The translations under genes were made by a program, and so were the position numbers. A stretch of 64,000 nucleotides of DNA, taken from positions 1 through 64,000 of the forward strand of contig NZ_JBNPXF010000004.1 in assembly GCF_050433445.1 (NCBI RefSeq), given 5' to 3'. This document shows, piece by piece, positions 15,865-25,568 of the stretch. Position 1 is the stretch's first letter; each line of letters starts with the position of its first letter. The stretch comes from Kroppenstedtia sanguinis (GTDB lineage Bacteria; Bacillota; Bacilli; Thermoactinomycetales; DSM-45169). The notes under the pieces were generated by a model. The model did no database searches. It was not told the origin of the DNA and saw only the letters and a program-made list of their open reading frames with translations.

Positions 15865-18201
15865 ATGGCTGTAAAAGAGGAGGAACGTGTACTACCATTG
15901 CTGCCACTTCGTGGTTTGCTGGTTTACCCCAACATGGTTTTGCACCTGGATGTGGGCCGCGAACGATCAGTTAAAGCTCTGGAGCAAGCAATGGTGGAGG
16001 ATGATCTGATTCTCCTTGCGACGCAGCATGAGGTTCAGCTGGAAGAACCGACGCCAGAGGATATTTATAAGATGGGTACAATTGCCCGGGTGCGGCAAAT
16101 GCTCAAATTGCCCAACGGGACCATTCGGGTTTTGGTGGAAGGCTTGTCCCGGGCCCGGCTTCTGGAGTTTTTGGAGACTGAATCCCATTACCAAGTACGT
16201 GTTCGCGAGATCATTCAGGAGGAAGTTCATGATATAAATGTGGAGGCTTTGATGCGATCGGTATTGGATCATTTTGAACAGTATTTGCGGCTGTCCAAAA
16301 AGATCTCTCCAGAAGCATTGACAGGGGTATCCGATATCGATGAACCCGGTCGTCTGGCAGACGTGGTCGCTTCCCAACTTCCCCTCAAAATGGAGGATAA
16401 GCAGCAGATTCTGGAGACGGTGGAGATCCAGGAACGTCTGGAGACTCTCCTGTCCATGCTGAACAATGAACGGGAAGTACTGGAACTGGAACGAACCATC
16501 TCCCAGCGTGTCAAAAAACAGATGGAAAAGACTCAGAAAGAGTACTATCTCCGAGAGCAAATGAAGGCGATTCAGCGAGAGCTGGGAGAAAAAGAAGGTC
16601 GTCTCGGGGAAGTGGAGGAACTTCGGGAGCAGCTGGCAGAGCTGGAGGCGCCTGAAGAAACGAAGGAACGAATTGAGAAAGAACTGCAACGCTTGGAGAA
16701 GATCCCCACTTCTTCCGCCGAGGGTGGTGTGATCCGTACCTACGTGGAATGGTTGCTGGAGCTTCCATGGTTAAAACAGAGCGAAGATGACCTGGACCTG
16801 AAAAAGGCGGAAAAAATTCTAGAAGAGGATCATTACGGATTGGAAAAGGCGAAGGAGCGGGTATTGGAGTATCTGGCTGTGCAAAAGATGGTACAGCAGC
16901 TGAAGGGACCCATCCTGTGTCTGGTTGGACCCCCAGGAGTGGGAAAAACCTCCCTGGGTCGCTCTATCGCTCGAGCATTGGGCCGCCAATTTGTCCGCAT
17001 CTCCCTGGGAGGAGTCCGGGATGAGGCAGAAATCCGTGGCCACCGCCGCACCTATGTAGGAGCCATGCCCGGACGGATCATTCAGGGAATCAAAAATGCG
17101 GGAACTTCCAACCCGGTCTTTCTCCTGGACGAGATCGATAAGATGACGGTGGATTTTCGGGGAGACCCAGCTTCCGCCCTGTTGGAGGTGTTGGACCCGG
17201 AGCAGAACAAAAACTTCAGTGATCACTATATTGAGGTACCCTATGACCTGTCGAAAGTGATGTTCATCACCACAGCCAACACCCTGCACACCATTCCTCA
17301 GCCACTCTTGGATCGGATGGAAACCCTGTACATTTCTGGGTATACCGAGATTGAAAAGGAACAGATCGCCAAGGAATATCTGATTCCCAAACAGACTGAG
17401 GAGAATGGCCTGACCAAGGAGAATTTCCAGATCCACAAAGATGCGATTCGCCATGTGATCCGGTATTACACCCGGGAGGCTGGTGTGCGAAATCTGGAAC
17501 GAACTTTTGGCAAATTGGCCCGTAAAGGCGTAAAGCAATTGGTTTCCGGTGATCGAAAGCGGGTGGTTATCACTGCCAAAAATCTCCCCAAATATCTGGG
17601 GCCGGAAAAATATCGCTACGGGAAGGCAGAGGAGACGAACCCGACAGGAGCGGCTACGGGCTTGGCTTGGACTGCTGCCGGTGGGGATACCCTCACCATC
17701 GAAGTATCCGTTCTGCCTGGTAAAGGAAAGCTGACTCTGACCGGCCAGTTGGGAGATGTGATGAAGGAATCCGCTCAGGCGGCATTTAGCTATATCCGCT
17801 CCCGGGCGAAAGAGTGGCAGATCGATCCTGATTTCAATGAGAAAAATGATATTCACATTCATGTGCCGGAAGGTGCCATCCCTAAAGACGGTCCCTCTGC
17901 TGGAATCACCATGGCCACAGCACTGATTTCCGCGCTGACAGGGATCCCCATTTCCCGGGAGATCGGGATGACCGGTGAGATCACCCTGCGGGGACGTGTC
18001 TTACCGATCGGGGGACTGAAGGAGAAATCTCTGGCTGCTCACCGAGCGGGTTTGACCCGGATTCTGATTCCCCAAGAGAACGAAAAGGATTTGGACGAGA
18101 TCCCTAAGAGTGTGAGTCAAGATTTAAAAATCACCCCGGTCAGCCATATGGATGAAGTGTTGAAACTGGCATTGGTGAGGGACCTCCATGAAAGTGACTG
18201 A
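15865..18201 (+). CDS. lon: ATP-dependent protease Lon (LonA)
   Basis: Lon degrades damaged and short-lived regulatory proteins in the cytoplasm. The 778-residue protein has the N-terminal LON substrate domain (LPLRGLLVYPNMVLHLDVG), a coiled-coil stretch around residues 200-260, AAA+ domain with GPPGVGKTS and FLLDEIDK, and the protease domain with the catalytic serine in KDGPSAGIT and lysine in GLKEKSLAAHRAG. The ATG at 15865 follows CGGAGG. It overlaps the start of ysxC by 14 bp, indicating co-transcription. Confidence 0.97.
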   Translation: MAVKEEERVLPLLPLRGLLVYPNMVLHLDVGRERSVKALEQAMVEDDLILLATQHEVQLEEPTPEDIYKMGTIARVRQMLKLPNGTIRVLVEGLSRARLLEFLETESHYQVRVREIIQEEVHDINVEALMRSVLDHFEQYLRLSKKISPEALTGVSDIDEPGRLADVVASQLPLKMEDKQQILETVEIQERLETLLSMLNNEREVLELERTISQRVKKQMEKTQKEYYLREQMKAIQRELGEKEGRLGEVEELREQLAELEAPEETKERIEKELQRLEKIPTSSAEGGVIRTYVEWLLELPWLKQSEDDLDLKKAEKILEEDHYGLEKAKERVLEYLAVQKMVQQLKGPILCLVGPPGVGKTSLGRSIARALGRQFVRISLGGVRDEAEIRGHRRTYVGAMPGRIIQGIKNAGTSNPVFLLDEIDKMTVDFRGDPASALLEVLDPEQNKNFSDHYIEVPYDLSKVMFITTANTLHTIPQPLLDRMETLYISGYTEIEKEQIAKEYLIPKQTEENGLTKENFQIHKDAIRHVIRYYTREAGVRNLERTFGKLARKGVKQLVSGDRKRVVITAKNLPKYLGPEKYRYGKAEETNPTGAATGLAWTAAGGDTLTIEVSVLPGKGKLTLTGQLGDVMKESAQAAFSYIRSRAKEWQIDPDFNEKNDIHIHVPEGAIPKDGPSAGITMATALISALTGIPISREIGMTGEITLRGRVLPIGGLKEKSLAAHRAGLTRILIPQENEKDLDEIPKSVSQDLKITPVSHMDEVLKLALVRDLHESD

Positions 18202-18793
18202 GTCGGAGTTTGTCATCAGCGCCGTCGGACCTGCTCAATATCCTATGGACGCCCTGCCGGAAATTGCTCTGGCTGGGCGTTCCAACGTGGGAAAATCCTC
18301 GTTGATCAACCGCTTGATTCATCGAAAAAATTTGGCTCGGACCAGTTCCAAACCGGGAAAGACCCAGACCATCAATTTCTATCGGATCAACGGGGCCTTG
18401 TTCTTTGCGGATATGCCCGGCTACGGATTTGCAAAGGTTCCCAAATCGGTCAAAGTGGCTTGGGGCCGCATGATTGAGGGTTACCTCAGCAAACGGGATG
18501 AACTTCGTGGTGTGATCCAGGTGATCGATGTGCGCCATCCACCTACCCCAGATGACATTGCGATGTACGAATGGCTGAAATATTACCGGATCCCGACGGT
18601 GATCGTGGCCACCAAGGCAGATAAAATTCCCCGTGGCCGCTGGCAGAAACACTTGAAACAGGTCCGGGAGGGTCTTCAGCTGGAGGCAGATGTCCCTCTG
18701 ATTCTATTCTCTGCTCAGACCGGAAAGGGGAAAGAAGAGGTTTGGGCGGAAATACGAAAAAGAATACCAGAGCAGCATTCATCCTCCAACTAG
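18188..18793 (+). CDS. ysxC: Ribosome biogenesis GTPase YsxC/EngB
   Basis: This essential GTPase assists late assembly of the large ribosomal subunit. The 201-residue protein shows the G motifs in order: G1 GRSNVGKSS, G2 region KPGKTQTINF, G3 DMPGYGFAK, G4 ATKADK and G5 FSAQTGKG. The length is typical. Its start lies within the end of lonA, so translation is probably coupled. It ends the lonB-lonA-ysxC block shared with B. subtilis. Confidence 0.96.
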   Translation: MKVTESEFVISAVGPAQYPMDALPEIALAGRSNVGKSSLINRLIHRKNLARTSSKPGKTQTINFYRINGALFFADMPGYGFAKVPKSVKVAWGRMIEGYLSKRDELRGVIQVIDVRHPPTPDDIAMYEWLKYYRIPTVIVATKADKIPRGRWQKHLKQVREGLQLEADVPLILFSAQTGKGKEEVWAEIRKRIPEQHSSSN

Positions 18794-18798
18794 AAGCA

Positions 18799-18880
18799 TT
18801 GTGAAAAAGTCGTCATACCTACAGGACACCAGGTCACTATGCAGGAAAGGTTGGGTTTCAATAGAGCGTCTTTGACTCGT
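18799..18880 (+). repeat. Repeat block shared with the leader region at 48461
   Basis: GCATTGTGAAAAA, a CGTCA block and CAGGAAAGGTTGGGTTTCA match, with small changes, the block at 48461-48520. Together with TGTGAAACCCATCC at 19151-19164, the stretch forms a weak inverted repeat now split by the miniature element at 18887. Nature unknown; possibly another non-coding repeat family. Confidence 0.45.
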
Positions 18881-18886
18881 AAGAAT

Positions 18887-19127
18887 CAGGCGTGTTGATT
18901 AGCCATATCTTAGGCAGGAAATCAGGTCGGGATGGGGGGACGGTGAAGAGCCTTTGCACCCATAGGGCACAAGTCTCGCCAGGGTCGCTTTCCGCTCCCG
19001 GGTCTCGCTATGCGCACTTTGCAAGAGATCGTAGCCGTCCCCTCAAGCGATATTTTGTGAAAGGGCAACGGGAAAAGCGAAAGGGCCGTTTCGTTCCTAT
19101 GCACTTTATGGTTCATCAACAGCCCTG
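18887..19127 (+). mobile_element. Miniature element, family A, with intact target duplication
   Basis: The 241-bp element runs from CAGGCGTGTTGATTAGCC to ATCAACAGCCCTG. It is flanked by perfect 9-bp direct repeats CGTAAGAAT at 18878-18886 and 19128-19136, proof of insertion by transposition. No protein of sensible length is encoded, so movement must depend on a transposase supplied in trans. It occupies the gap between ysxC and ddl; the rest of 18794-19289 holds no gene I can support. Confidence 0.9.
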
Positions 19128-19289
19128 CGTAAGAATAACGAAAAGGTCATGTGAAACCCATCCCGATCGTCCAAGACCGATGTAAATTACAAGGGAACCC
19201 ATGAGGACAGGACTGAATAGATTACATATGACAGGATGATGAGCCGGAGCAGTAGACAGATACCTTTGGGAGAAAGGTTGGGGAACAGG

Positions 19290-20393
19290 ATGGATCAGAA
19301 GATTCGCGTGGCGGTGCTTTTCGGGGGCAAATCCGGAGAACACGCAGTTTCACTTCAATCTGCCGCGTCGGTGATCCAGGCCATGGATCCAGAACAGATG
19401 GACGTTCTACCGGTGTGGATCAGCTCAGAGGGGAATTGGCAACCGGGAGCCTATGCTCTTCCCGCCTTGGAAGGGAAGATGGAACCCAAACTGCTGGAGG
19501 AATTGGGCCAGCGGACGAAAACTAAGGAACAGTTTCCTGTGACCACCTCCTTGCCGGCGTTGAAATGGGAGGAGATCGATGTGGTGTTTCCGGTTCTTCA
19601 CGGTACTTTCGGTGAAGATGGGACCATTCAGGGAATGTTGGAACTCGCCGACATCCCTTATGTGGGCGCAGGTGTTCTCGCTTCCGCTGTCGGCATGGAC
19701 AAGGTGTTGATGAAGAAAATCTTTGCCCAGGAAGGGCTTCCTCAGGGAGCTTTTACGTTCTGTTTGCGGAGGTCGATGGAACAGGGCATGGAGGCAGTCA
19801 TCGCCAAAATCGAAGCCGAATTTCCCTATCCTTGCTTCGTCAAGCCAGCGAACCTGGGATCCAGTGTCGGTATTTCCAAAGCGAAAAACCGAGAGGAGTT
19901 GAAGGCAGCCCTTCAATTGGCGGCCCGTTATGATCGGAAAGTGATTGTGGAAGAGTTTGTTGATGCCCGAGAAGTGGAGGTAGCTGTTCTCGGAAATGAT
20001 GAGCCAGTCGCTTCTGTACCCGGTGAGATCGTCTCTTCCAACGATTTTTATGACTATCGTGCGAAATACATCGATGGTCGATCGGAGATGCGGATTCCTG
20101 CAGAACTGCCAGAGCCTGTGCAGGAAAAAATCCGCCAATTGGCATTGAAAGCCTATCAGAGCATCGATTGTAGCGGTCTAGCCCGAGTCGACTTCTTCAT
20201 CAGAAATTCGGATTCGAAGGTTCTGATCAATGAGATCAATACCATGCCTGGTTTTACTCCTTTCAGCATGTATGCCAATCTGTGGAAGCATTCTGGCATC
20301 AGTTACAAAGAGTTGATTTCTAAATTGATCGATTTGGCTTTAGAGCGCCATGGAGAGAAAAAGAAATCGATCACCACCTTTGATGTGGAGTAA
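19290..20393 (+). CDS. ddl: D-alanine--D-alanine ligase
   Basis: Ddl joins two D-alanines for the peptidoglycan precursor pentapeptide. The 367-residue ATP-grasp protein has VLFGGKSGEHAVS near the N-terminus, FPVLHGTFGEDGTIQG, PCFVKPANLGSSVGISK, and the metal-binding end VLINEINTMPGFTPFSMY. ATG at 19290 gives a normal N-terminus; an upstream ATG in frame at 19236 would add 18 unusual residues. Its ribosome-binding site (GGGGAACAGG) is only fair. A terminator follows. Confidence 0.95.
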   Translation: MDQKIRVAVLFGGKSGEHAVSLQSAASVIQAMDPEQMDVLPVWISSEGNWQPGAYALPALEGKMEPKLLEELGQRTKTKEQFPVTTSLPALKWEEIDVVFPVLHGTFGEDGTIQGMLELADIPYVGAGVLASAVGMDKVLMKKIFAQEGLPQGAFTFCLRRSMEQGMEAVIAKIEAEFPYPCFVKPANLGSSVGISKAKNREELKAALQLAARYDRKVIVEEFVDAREVEVAVLGNDEPVASVPGEIVSSNDFYDYRAKYIDGRSEMRIPAELPEPVQEKIRQLALKAYQSIDCSGLARVDFFIRNSDSKVLINEINTMPGFTPFSMYANLWKHSGISYKELISKLIDLALERHGEKKKSITTFDVE

Positions 20394-20402
20394 GGTGTTG
20401 AA

Positions 20403-20434
20403 ATCCCCGTATGCAACGCGATACGGGGATTTTT
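20403..20434 (+). terminator. Terminator of ddl
   Basis: ATCCCCGTAT pairs with ATACGGGGAT and is followed by a T-run. It may serve the convergent membrane-protein gene at 20475 as well. Confidence 0.85.
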
Positions 20435-20474
20435 AGCACGGAGAAGCAGTAAAAAATCGCCGGAGACCGACGGA

Positions 20475-20951
20475 TTATTTCTTAAAGGCCATATAAGTAC
20501 CCAATATCACTAAAATACCGGGCCAATAGCTGTTCAAAAATTGGGCGATCGGATGGAGTCCTGGGATTTCCGTCACACCTGGCCAGGCGAATAATCCGAG
20601 TAGCAACAGCAAAGCACCGATGGTGCCGTGGCTTCTGTTTTTTCTGAGCAGACCGCCGAAGATGAGAAGAGAGGCACCGATGATGGCCGGGAACATGCTC
20701 CAATGAGCAGGCCAATCTTTGATCTGCTTCATTCCCCAAGCGTGGACGCCCAAGCCCAATGCGATTCCACCCCAGATCATCCCATAGGAATGCCTGGGCT
20801 TGTGGCGAGAGAAGAAAATCATCAGCAAACCTGCTAATGCCAGAATCAATTCCCAGGAGAGAGTGTCGAGGGAGAGTTCGATTCCCTGTTCCCGAAGTAA
20901 CAAAAATATGCCAGCAAGGACAATTAATAATCCGATGGTTTTTGTACGCAT
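20475..20951 (-). CDS. Small polytopic membrane protein (LiaF-like transmembrane region)
   Basis: The 158-residue protein has about five predicted membrane helices separated by short basic loops, starting with TIGLLIVLAGIFLLL. The pattern of paired short helices resembles the N-terminal membrane part of LiaF/DUF5668-type proteins, which often accompany envelope-stress two-component systems. A histidine kinase and response regulator are encoded just beyond, in the opposite direction. I would not assign a function from this. Confidence 0.65.
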   Translation of the reverse strand: MRTKTIGLLIVLAGIFLLLREQGIELSLDTLSWELILALAGLLMIFFSRHKPRHSYGMIWGGIALGLGVHAWGMKQIKDWPAHWSMFPAIIGASLLIFGGLLRKNRSHGTIGALLLLLGLFAWPGVTEIPGLHPIAQFLNSYWPGILVILGTYMAFKK

Positions 20952-21380
20952 GTCGGCTCTCCTTTACGATCAATCAGTGTTTTTTTGTGTCCCGACAAAG
21001 AGGAGAACACCTCCAGACAAACTCCATCCGGTCATGGAACCATCTGGTGATATATAAAAATTGATTCAAATCTCATAGTATCACAGATTGAAATCCGGAC
21101 AGACAAGAACTTTTCGAGGAGAATCCGGCTGTTTCCATGGTTCCTGTCTTAATAACTACGGTAAAATTATGTTAAGATTGAATAAGACATTTGAATGAGT
21201 TTTATTCTGACCAAAGAACTATTACGCAGGGCCGCTGATCCGGCCGATGGAGAAGCGGGGAAGGAGGTTGGGAAGAGTTCAAGTCGGATCCATAACTTCG
21301 GGCGTTCCTCTCTATGGCCGGATGTATCGATTTACATAAGCTTTCGCAAGAGTACAAAAAGATTGGCGGGTAGGATCTGT
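20952..21380. other. Intergenic region between divergent genes
   Basis: This 429-bp gap separates the leftward membrane-protein gene from the rightward histidine kinase. The frame upstream of the kinase is open from 21195 but lacks a ribosome-binding site and its residues do not resemble a kinase N-terminus. AT-rich stretches near 21150-21185 could hold the kinase promoter. I see no clear promoter pair, RNA or repeat. Confidence 0.5.
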
Positions 21381-23225
21381 ATGAAATGGCAGAATTGGTT
21401 AGAACGAACCAGTCGATGGGCAGTGGTGTTTTTTGCATGGTTTCTTTCTGTTTTCACGGTTTTGATGCAACCGTTGGATATCCAATGGAGTCCGCTGCAC
21501 TTGATCGTGTTGGCTTCTCTATTGATGGTTACGGAATTTTTCCCGTTTCCGGGTCAGGAGGGAAGGATTACCGTTCACTTCCCGTTTCTGTTTACACTGA
21601 CCTCCATGTTTTCTCCGGGATTGACAGGAGTGGTATATACAGCGATCGTCCTGACGGTGACCTTGATCAAAAAGCACTCCCTGTACCGGGCAGCTTTCCG
21701 GACCGGGTATACCATTCTGGGATTGTTCGGGATCCAATGGTTCCTGAATGAAGTGGGGACAAGCTGGATCGATCAAGGTGGGATGGCAATGCCGTTTCTG
21801 GCGATTGCGGGAAGTGTGCTGGTCTATGAAACGATCAGCAAAGGCGTTCGCGACGGCATCGAACTGATCCGCCCCCATCCGCGGCGGACACGGCTTTGGT
21901 GGGCCAATTGGCAATTGGAATCGGGAGCGGCTCTCTTATCTTTGATCTACTCTCTCGCAAACTATGGAATGTTCCATGGAGGGCGGGAGTCCGACCCCTT
22001 GGCATTTTTGTTTTTCTATGCGCCCCTGGCGGCTTTTGCCGTCCTGTCCAATGTCATTGTGCGGCTGGCGCGAAAAGAACAGAAATTGAAATTGCTGTTT
22101 GTTCTAGCCACAGAAATTAACCGGAATCTGGATCTGCGCAAAGTGATGGAAAAAACGATTCTGCCCTTATCCAAGGTGATTCCCTACCATCGTGGATTCT
22201 TTTATCTGTTGAAGAACGGCCGGCTTCATCCCGCGGTGACGGCGGGAGAGGTATCGGATCATCTGAAGAAGTGGCAACCTCCGTTGAATCAGGGGATCAG
22301 TGGATGGGTCGCGGCCCATGGGGTTCCCGCTCTGATCCACCATGCTGGACGAGATCCCAGATGTCTGGAGGATATGGAGGAGATGGATGAAGTCTGTTCG
22401 GTCCTCTCTGTCCCTCTCAAGATGGACGGAGAGGTGTTGGGAGTGATCACCCTATGGAAAATGGAGCAACGAGCCTTTGAAGAAGTGGATCTCACCTTTC
22501 TGCAAGTATTGGCTAGTCAGACGGTGGTGGCAATCAAAAACGCGCGCTTGGTGGAAGAGAGAGAACGGCGGGGCGTCGCGGAAGAGAGGAATCGCTTGGC
22601 CAGGGAAATCCACGATGGGATTGCTCAATCCTTTGCAGGTGTACTGATGAAAGTGGAATCATCTCTTAAGATTTTTGATTCCCGACCGGAGCAAGTACGG
22701 GAGTGGTTGGAGGAGAGTCAAGTGGAATTGCGAGACGGTCTCAAAGAAGTTCGCCACTCGATCACGGCACTCCGTCCTTCCCCAGCAGCCCGGATCGGGC
22801 TTGTCCCGGCTCTGCGCAGGCGTGTAGAGGCATTTGAAAATGAAACCGGAGCGGAGGGTATCTTTGAAACCCAGGGAGAAAAAGTTTCCCTCCAAGATGA
22901 TGCGGTGGAAACCATCTATATGGTCTGCCACGAAGCTCTCTCCAATGCCGCCAAACACGCCAAAGCTTCCCGCATTCGAGTTTCCCTGGACTTTCAATCC
23001 GACGAGGCACGGTTGACAGTGGAGGATAACGGTGTCGGTTTTTCCCTGGCTAAAGCGGTGTATAAAGCGGAAGCGCAAAAGCGTTACGGGATCGTGGGGA
23101 TGAATGAACGGGCGCAAAATTTAGGTGCCGCCCTACAGTTTGATAGTGAAGAGGGAGAAGGGACCCGGGTGATCCTGACCATACCGATTGGAGAAGAGGA
23201 GGAGGCGGCTGTCCATGCCCATTAA
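21381..23225 (+). CDS. GAF-domain sensor histidine kinase (NarL-partner type)
   Basis: This 614-residue kinase has an N-terminal membrane region with about six to seven helices (residues 10-225) and a GAF domain (about 240-390). A HisKA_3 dimerisation domain carries the phospho-accepting histidine in RLAREIHDGIAQS, and an HATPase_c domain has HEALSNAAKHAKA and DNGVGFS. The architecture pairs with LuxR-type response regulators, and such a gene overlaps its 3' end by 11 bp. ATG at 21381 follows GGGTAGGA. The membrane part suggests an envelope or small-molecule signal; the ligand is unknown. Confidence 0.88.
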   Translation: MKWQNWLERTSRWAVVFFAWFLSVFTVLMQPLDIQWSPLHLIVLASLLMVTEFFPFPGQEGRITVHFPFLFTLTSMFSPGLTGVVYTAIVLTVTLIKKHSLYRAAFRTGYTILGLFGIQWFLNEVGTSWIDQGGMAMPFLAIAGSVLVYETISKGVRDGIELIRPHPRRTRLWWANWQLESGAALLSLIYSLANYGMFHGGRESDPLAFLFFYAPLAAFAVLSNVIVRLARKEQKLKLLFVLATEINRNLDLRKVMEKTILPLSKVIPYHRGFFYLLKNGRLHPAVTAGEVSDHLKKWQPPLNQGISGWVAAHGVPALIHHAGRDPRCLEDMEEMDEVCSVLSVPLKMDGEVLGVITLWKMEQRAFEEVDLTFLQVLASQTVVAIKNARLVEERERRGVAEERNRLAREIHDGIAQSFAGVLMKVESSLKIFDSRPEQVREWLEESQVELRDGLKEVRHSITALRPSPAARIGLVPALRRRVEAFENETGAEGIFETQGEKVSLQDDAVETIYMVCHEALSNAAKHAKASRIRVSLDFQSDEARLTVEDNGVGFSLAKAVYKAEAQKRYGIVGMNERAQNLGAALQFDSEEGEGTRVILTIPIGEEEEAAVHAH

Positions 23226-23865
23226 CGTGTTATTGGTGGATGACCATGCGGTTTTGCGAGATGGTCTGTCCAATATTATCAGTCTGGAAGAGGACATGGA
23301 GGTCGTTGGACAGGCGAGCAGCGGAGCGGAATCGCTTACAATGATCGAAGAATTGCAACCTGATGTGGTGCTCATGGATATCAATATGCCAGGGATGAGC
23401 GGGGTGGAAGCGATCCGGCGCATCCGGGCCAAAGATCAAAAAGTGGCAGTGCTGGTGCTGACCATGTTTGATAGGGATGAATACCTGTATGAGTCGATTC
23501 GGGCCGGGGCGACCGGTTATCTGTTAAAAGATGCCCCCTCCTCTGATGTGATCGATGCGATTCGCTCCGCCTTCCGGGGGGAGTCTACCCTCCATCCGGT
23601 GATGGCCAGAAAACTGCTGGACAATATTAGTGGAGGCAAAAAAACGGATCGGGGCTCTAACGAGGATTCCCTGACTCCTCGGGAATTGGATGTTCTCAAT
23701 CTGATGGTGAAAGGGCTGTCCAATAAGGAGATTGCCGAACAGCTCTTTATCAGTGACAAAACCGTCAAGATCCATGTAAGTAACATATTGAAAAAGCTAC
23801 GCGTCAAAAGCCGCTCCCAAGCGATTATCTATGCGATCCAACACGAGTTGGTGTTGTTGGATTGA
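23215..23865 (+). CDS. NarL/FixJ-family response regulator
   Basis: The 216-residue regulator has a receiver domain (VLLVDDHAVLRDGL, phospho-acceptor aspartate in VVLMDINMPGMSG, lysine in YLLKDA) and a C-terminal LuxR helix-turn-helix (LTPRELDVLNLMVKG, EIAEQLFISDKTVKIH). It starts within the end of the kinase gene behind GGAGGAGG, so the two are translationally coupled partners. Similarity to VraR/LiaR-like regulators is suggestive only. Confidence 0.92.
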   Translation: MPINVLLVDDHAVLRDGLSNIISLEEDMEVVGQASSGAESLTMIEELQPDVVLMDINMPGMSGVEAIRRIRAKDQKVAVLVLTMFDRDEYLYESIRAGATGYLLKDAPSSDVIDAIRSAFRGESTLHPVMARKLLDNISGGKKTDRGSNEDSLTPRELDVLNLMVKGLSNKEIAEQLFISDKTVKIHVSNILKKLRVKSRSQAIIYAIQHELVLLD

Positions 23866-23887
23866 GGGGAGTCGCGCTGATTCTATA

Positions 23888-23925
23888 GAAAACCGGGTCA
23901 ACGGAGGTTGGCCCGGTTTTTTCTG
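23888..23925. terminator. Bidirectional terminator
   Basis: AACCGGG and CCCGGTT form the stem base, with GTCAAC/GTTGGC-like pairing above, A-rich on one side and TTTTTT on the other. It separates the convergent response regulator and ABC permease genes. Confidence 0.75.
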
Positions 23926-23935
23926 ATTTTGTCGA

Positions 23936-24772
23936 TCATGATTCCAAATTGCGATGTCTAAGTAAGTGCTTTTCCAGGCGGAAGACGGCTTCATACATGA
24001 CTGTGGCACAGATGGCTACAATCACGACGCTCAAGATGACCAAGGTGAGATTAAATACTTGAAATCCGTACATGATCAGATATCCCAATCCGTTTTTGGA
24101 AACCAGAAATTCCCCCACGATCACTCCAACCCATGCCAGGCCGACGTTCACCTTTAATGCCGCGATCATGTCCGGGATACAGGCAGGGAAGATGATCCGG
24201 GTGTACAGTTGCCACCGGGTGGCTCCGAAGGAGCGGGCCAATTTAAGATAGTCGGTGTTCACACTCTGAAAGCTGTTGTGAATCACTAAAGTAGTGATCA
24301 CAATGGTGAGGGCTACACCCATCATCAGGATGGAGCCGAATCCGGCGCCGAAGGCGACAATAAACAAGGGTCCGAGAGCCACCTTGGGCATACTGTTCAA
24401 AACCACCAGGTAGGGATCCAATACCCGAGAAAGAAAGGGAGAGGCCCAGATCAACGTGGCTAGAGCCGTACCTGCAGCTGTGCCCAGGATAAAACCGATC
24501 ACTGTTTCAAGGATGGTGACCCCGATGTCGTGAAGCAAATCGCCGGCGGTCAGCATCTCCAAAAACAGGTTCCAGACGCGAAGGGGGCTACTGAAGAGGA
24601 AAGGATCGATCCAGCCTAACCGGGCACTGATCTCCCATCCACCAATAAAAACAATCAGGATGACCCAACGGGTGATGCTCACCCATCTATCCATCAGTCG
24701 GAGACGTCGCAGGTAACGGGCGTGAATCTCTGATTGGGCCCCCCGGGTCAATCGGGCATCCATCCATTTCAT
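23936..24772 (-). CDS. ABC transporter permease, NitT/TauT type
   Basis: The 278-residue permease has about six membrane helices. The conserved cytoplasmic loop near residue 185 that contacts the ATPase reads ARSFGATRWQLYTRIIFPACIPD. The family imports nitrate, taurine, sulfonates, bicarbonate or thiamine precursors. Its start codon shares one base with the stop of the ATPase gene (TGATG), so the two are translationally coupled. It is the last gene of the operon before a shared terminator. Confidence 0.9.
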   Translation of the reverse strand: MKWMDARLTRGAQSEIHARYLRRLRLMDRWVSITRWVILIVFIGGWEISARLGWIDPFLFSSPLRVWNLFLEMLTAGDLLHDIGVTILETVIGFILGTAAGTALATLIWASPFLSRVLDPYLVVLNSMPKVALGPLFIVAFGAGFGSILMMGVALTIVITTLVIHNSFQSVNTDYLKLARSFGATRWQLYTRIIFPACIPDMIAALKVNVGLAWVGVIVGEFLVSKNGLGYLIMYGFQVFNLTLVILSVVIVAICATVMYEAVFRLEKHLLRHRNLES

Positions 24773-25539
24773 CACAGCTCCATCTCCTTCCATAACACAT
24801 CAAACAGGGGGCGAAATGAGGATTTTCCTCGAGCTTCCAATGGAGAAGCGGATCGGAGTTCATCAGGGACTGTCAGTGTGCGACGGATTTTGCCCGGTCT
24901 TCCACCCATCACCAGGATTCGATCCGACATGGCGAGAGCTTCTTCCAGATCGTGGGTAACCAACAGAACCGTCATCGAACGAGTTTTTAAAACCCGGATC
25001 AATAGTTCTTCCAAGTGGAGTTTATTCTGGTAGTCCACGGCGGAGAAGGGTTCATCCAGCAGGAGGATTTCAGGTTGGACTGCCAATGTCCGCACCAGGG
25101 CCACGCGTTGTTTCATCCCACCGGAGAGCTGGGAGGGGAATTGCTTCGCTGTATGTTCCAGACCCAATTCTTCCAACAGGGAGTGGGCTTGTTTTCGGGT
25201 GTTCGAATCTGCCATTCCTCTGAATTCCAGACCGAGGGCGATATTTTCCTCCACTGTGCGCCAATCCAACAGACAATCCCTCTGCAACATGTAGCTGACA
25301 CGCCGGTTGGGTGCTTTTACCTTTTCACCGGCAATCCGAATCTCCCCCTCTGTAGGTTGGAGCAAACCGGCAACAAGGGAGAGTATCGTACTCTTTCCGC
25401 ATCCACTGGAGCCGACTAGGCTGACAAACTCGCCGGGTCGAATGGCAAAAGAGATCGGTTCCAGTGCCTGGATCTCATCTTTTCGGTTCAGGTACACTTT
25501 GGTCACTTGTAGGGCTTCCATGATGGGATTGTCACTCAA
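24772..25539 (-). CDS. ABC transporter ATP-binding protein, NitT/TauT type
   Basis: The 255-residue ATPase has Walker A GSSGCGKST, Q-loop MLQRDCLLDW, signature LSGGMKQRVALVRT, Walker B EILLLDEPFSAVD and the H-loop LLVTHDLEEA. TTG at 25539 lies 7 bp after AAGGAGGG; upstream residues in the open frame overlap the preceding gene and its ribosome-binding site. It should energise the permease encoded next to it. Confidence 0.9.
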   Translation of the reverse strand: MSDNPIMEALQVTKVYLNRKDEIQALEPISFAIRPGEFVSLVGSSGCGKSTILSLVAGLLQPTEGEIRIAGEKVKAPNRRVSYMLQRDCLLDWRTVEENIALGLEFRGMADSNTRKQAHSLLEELGLEHTAKQFPSQLSGGMKQRVALVRTLAVQPEILLLDEPFSAVDYQNKLHLEELLIRVLKTRSMTVLLVTHDLEEALAMSDRILVMGGRPGKIRRTLTVPDELRSASPLEARGKSSFRPLFDVLWKEMEL

Positions 25540-25568
25540 AAATGATCCCTCCTTCGGTCCAACTGTAG

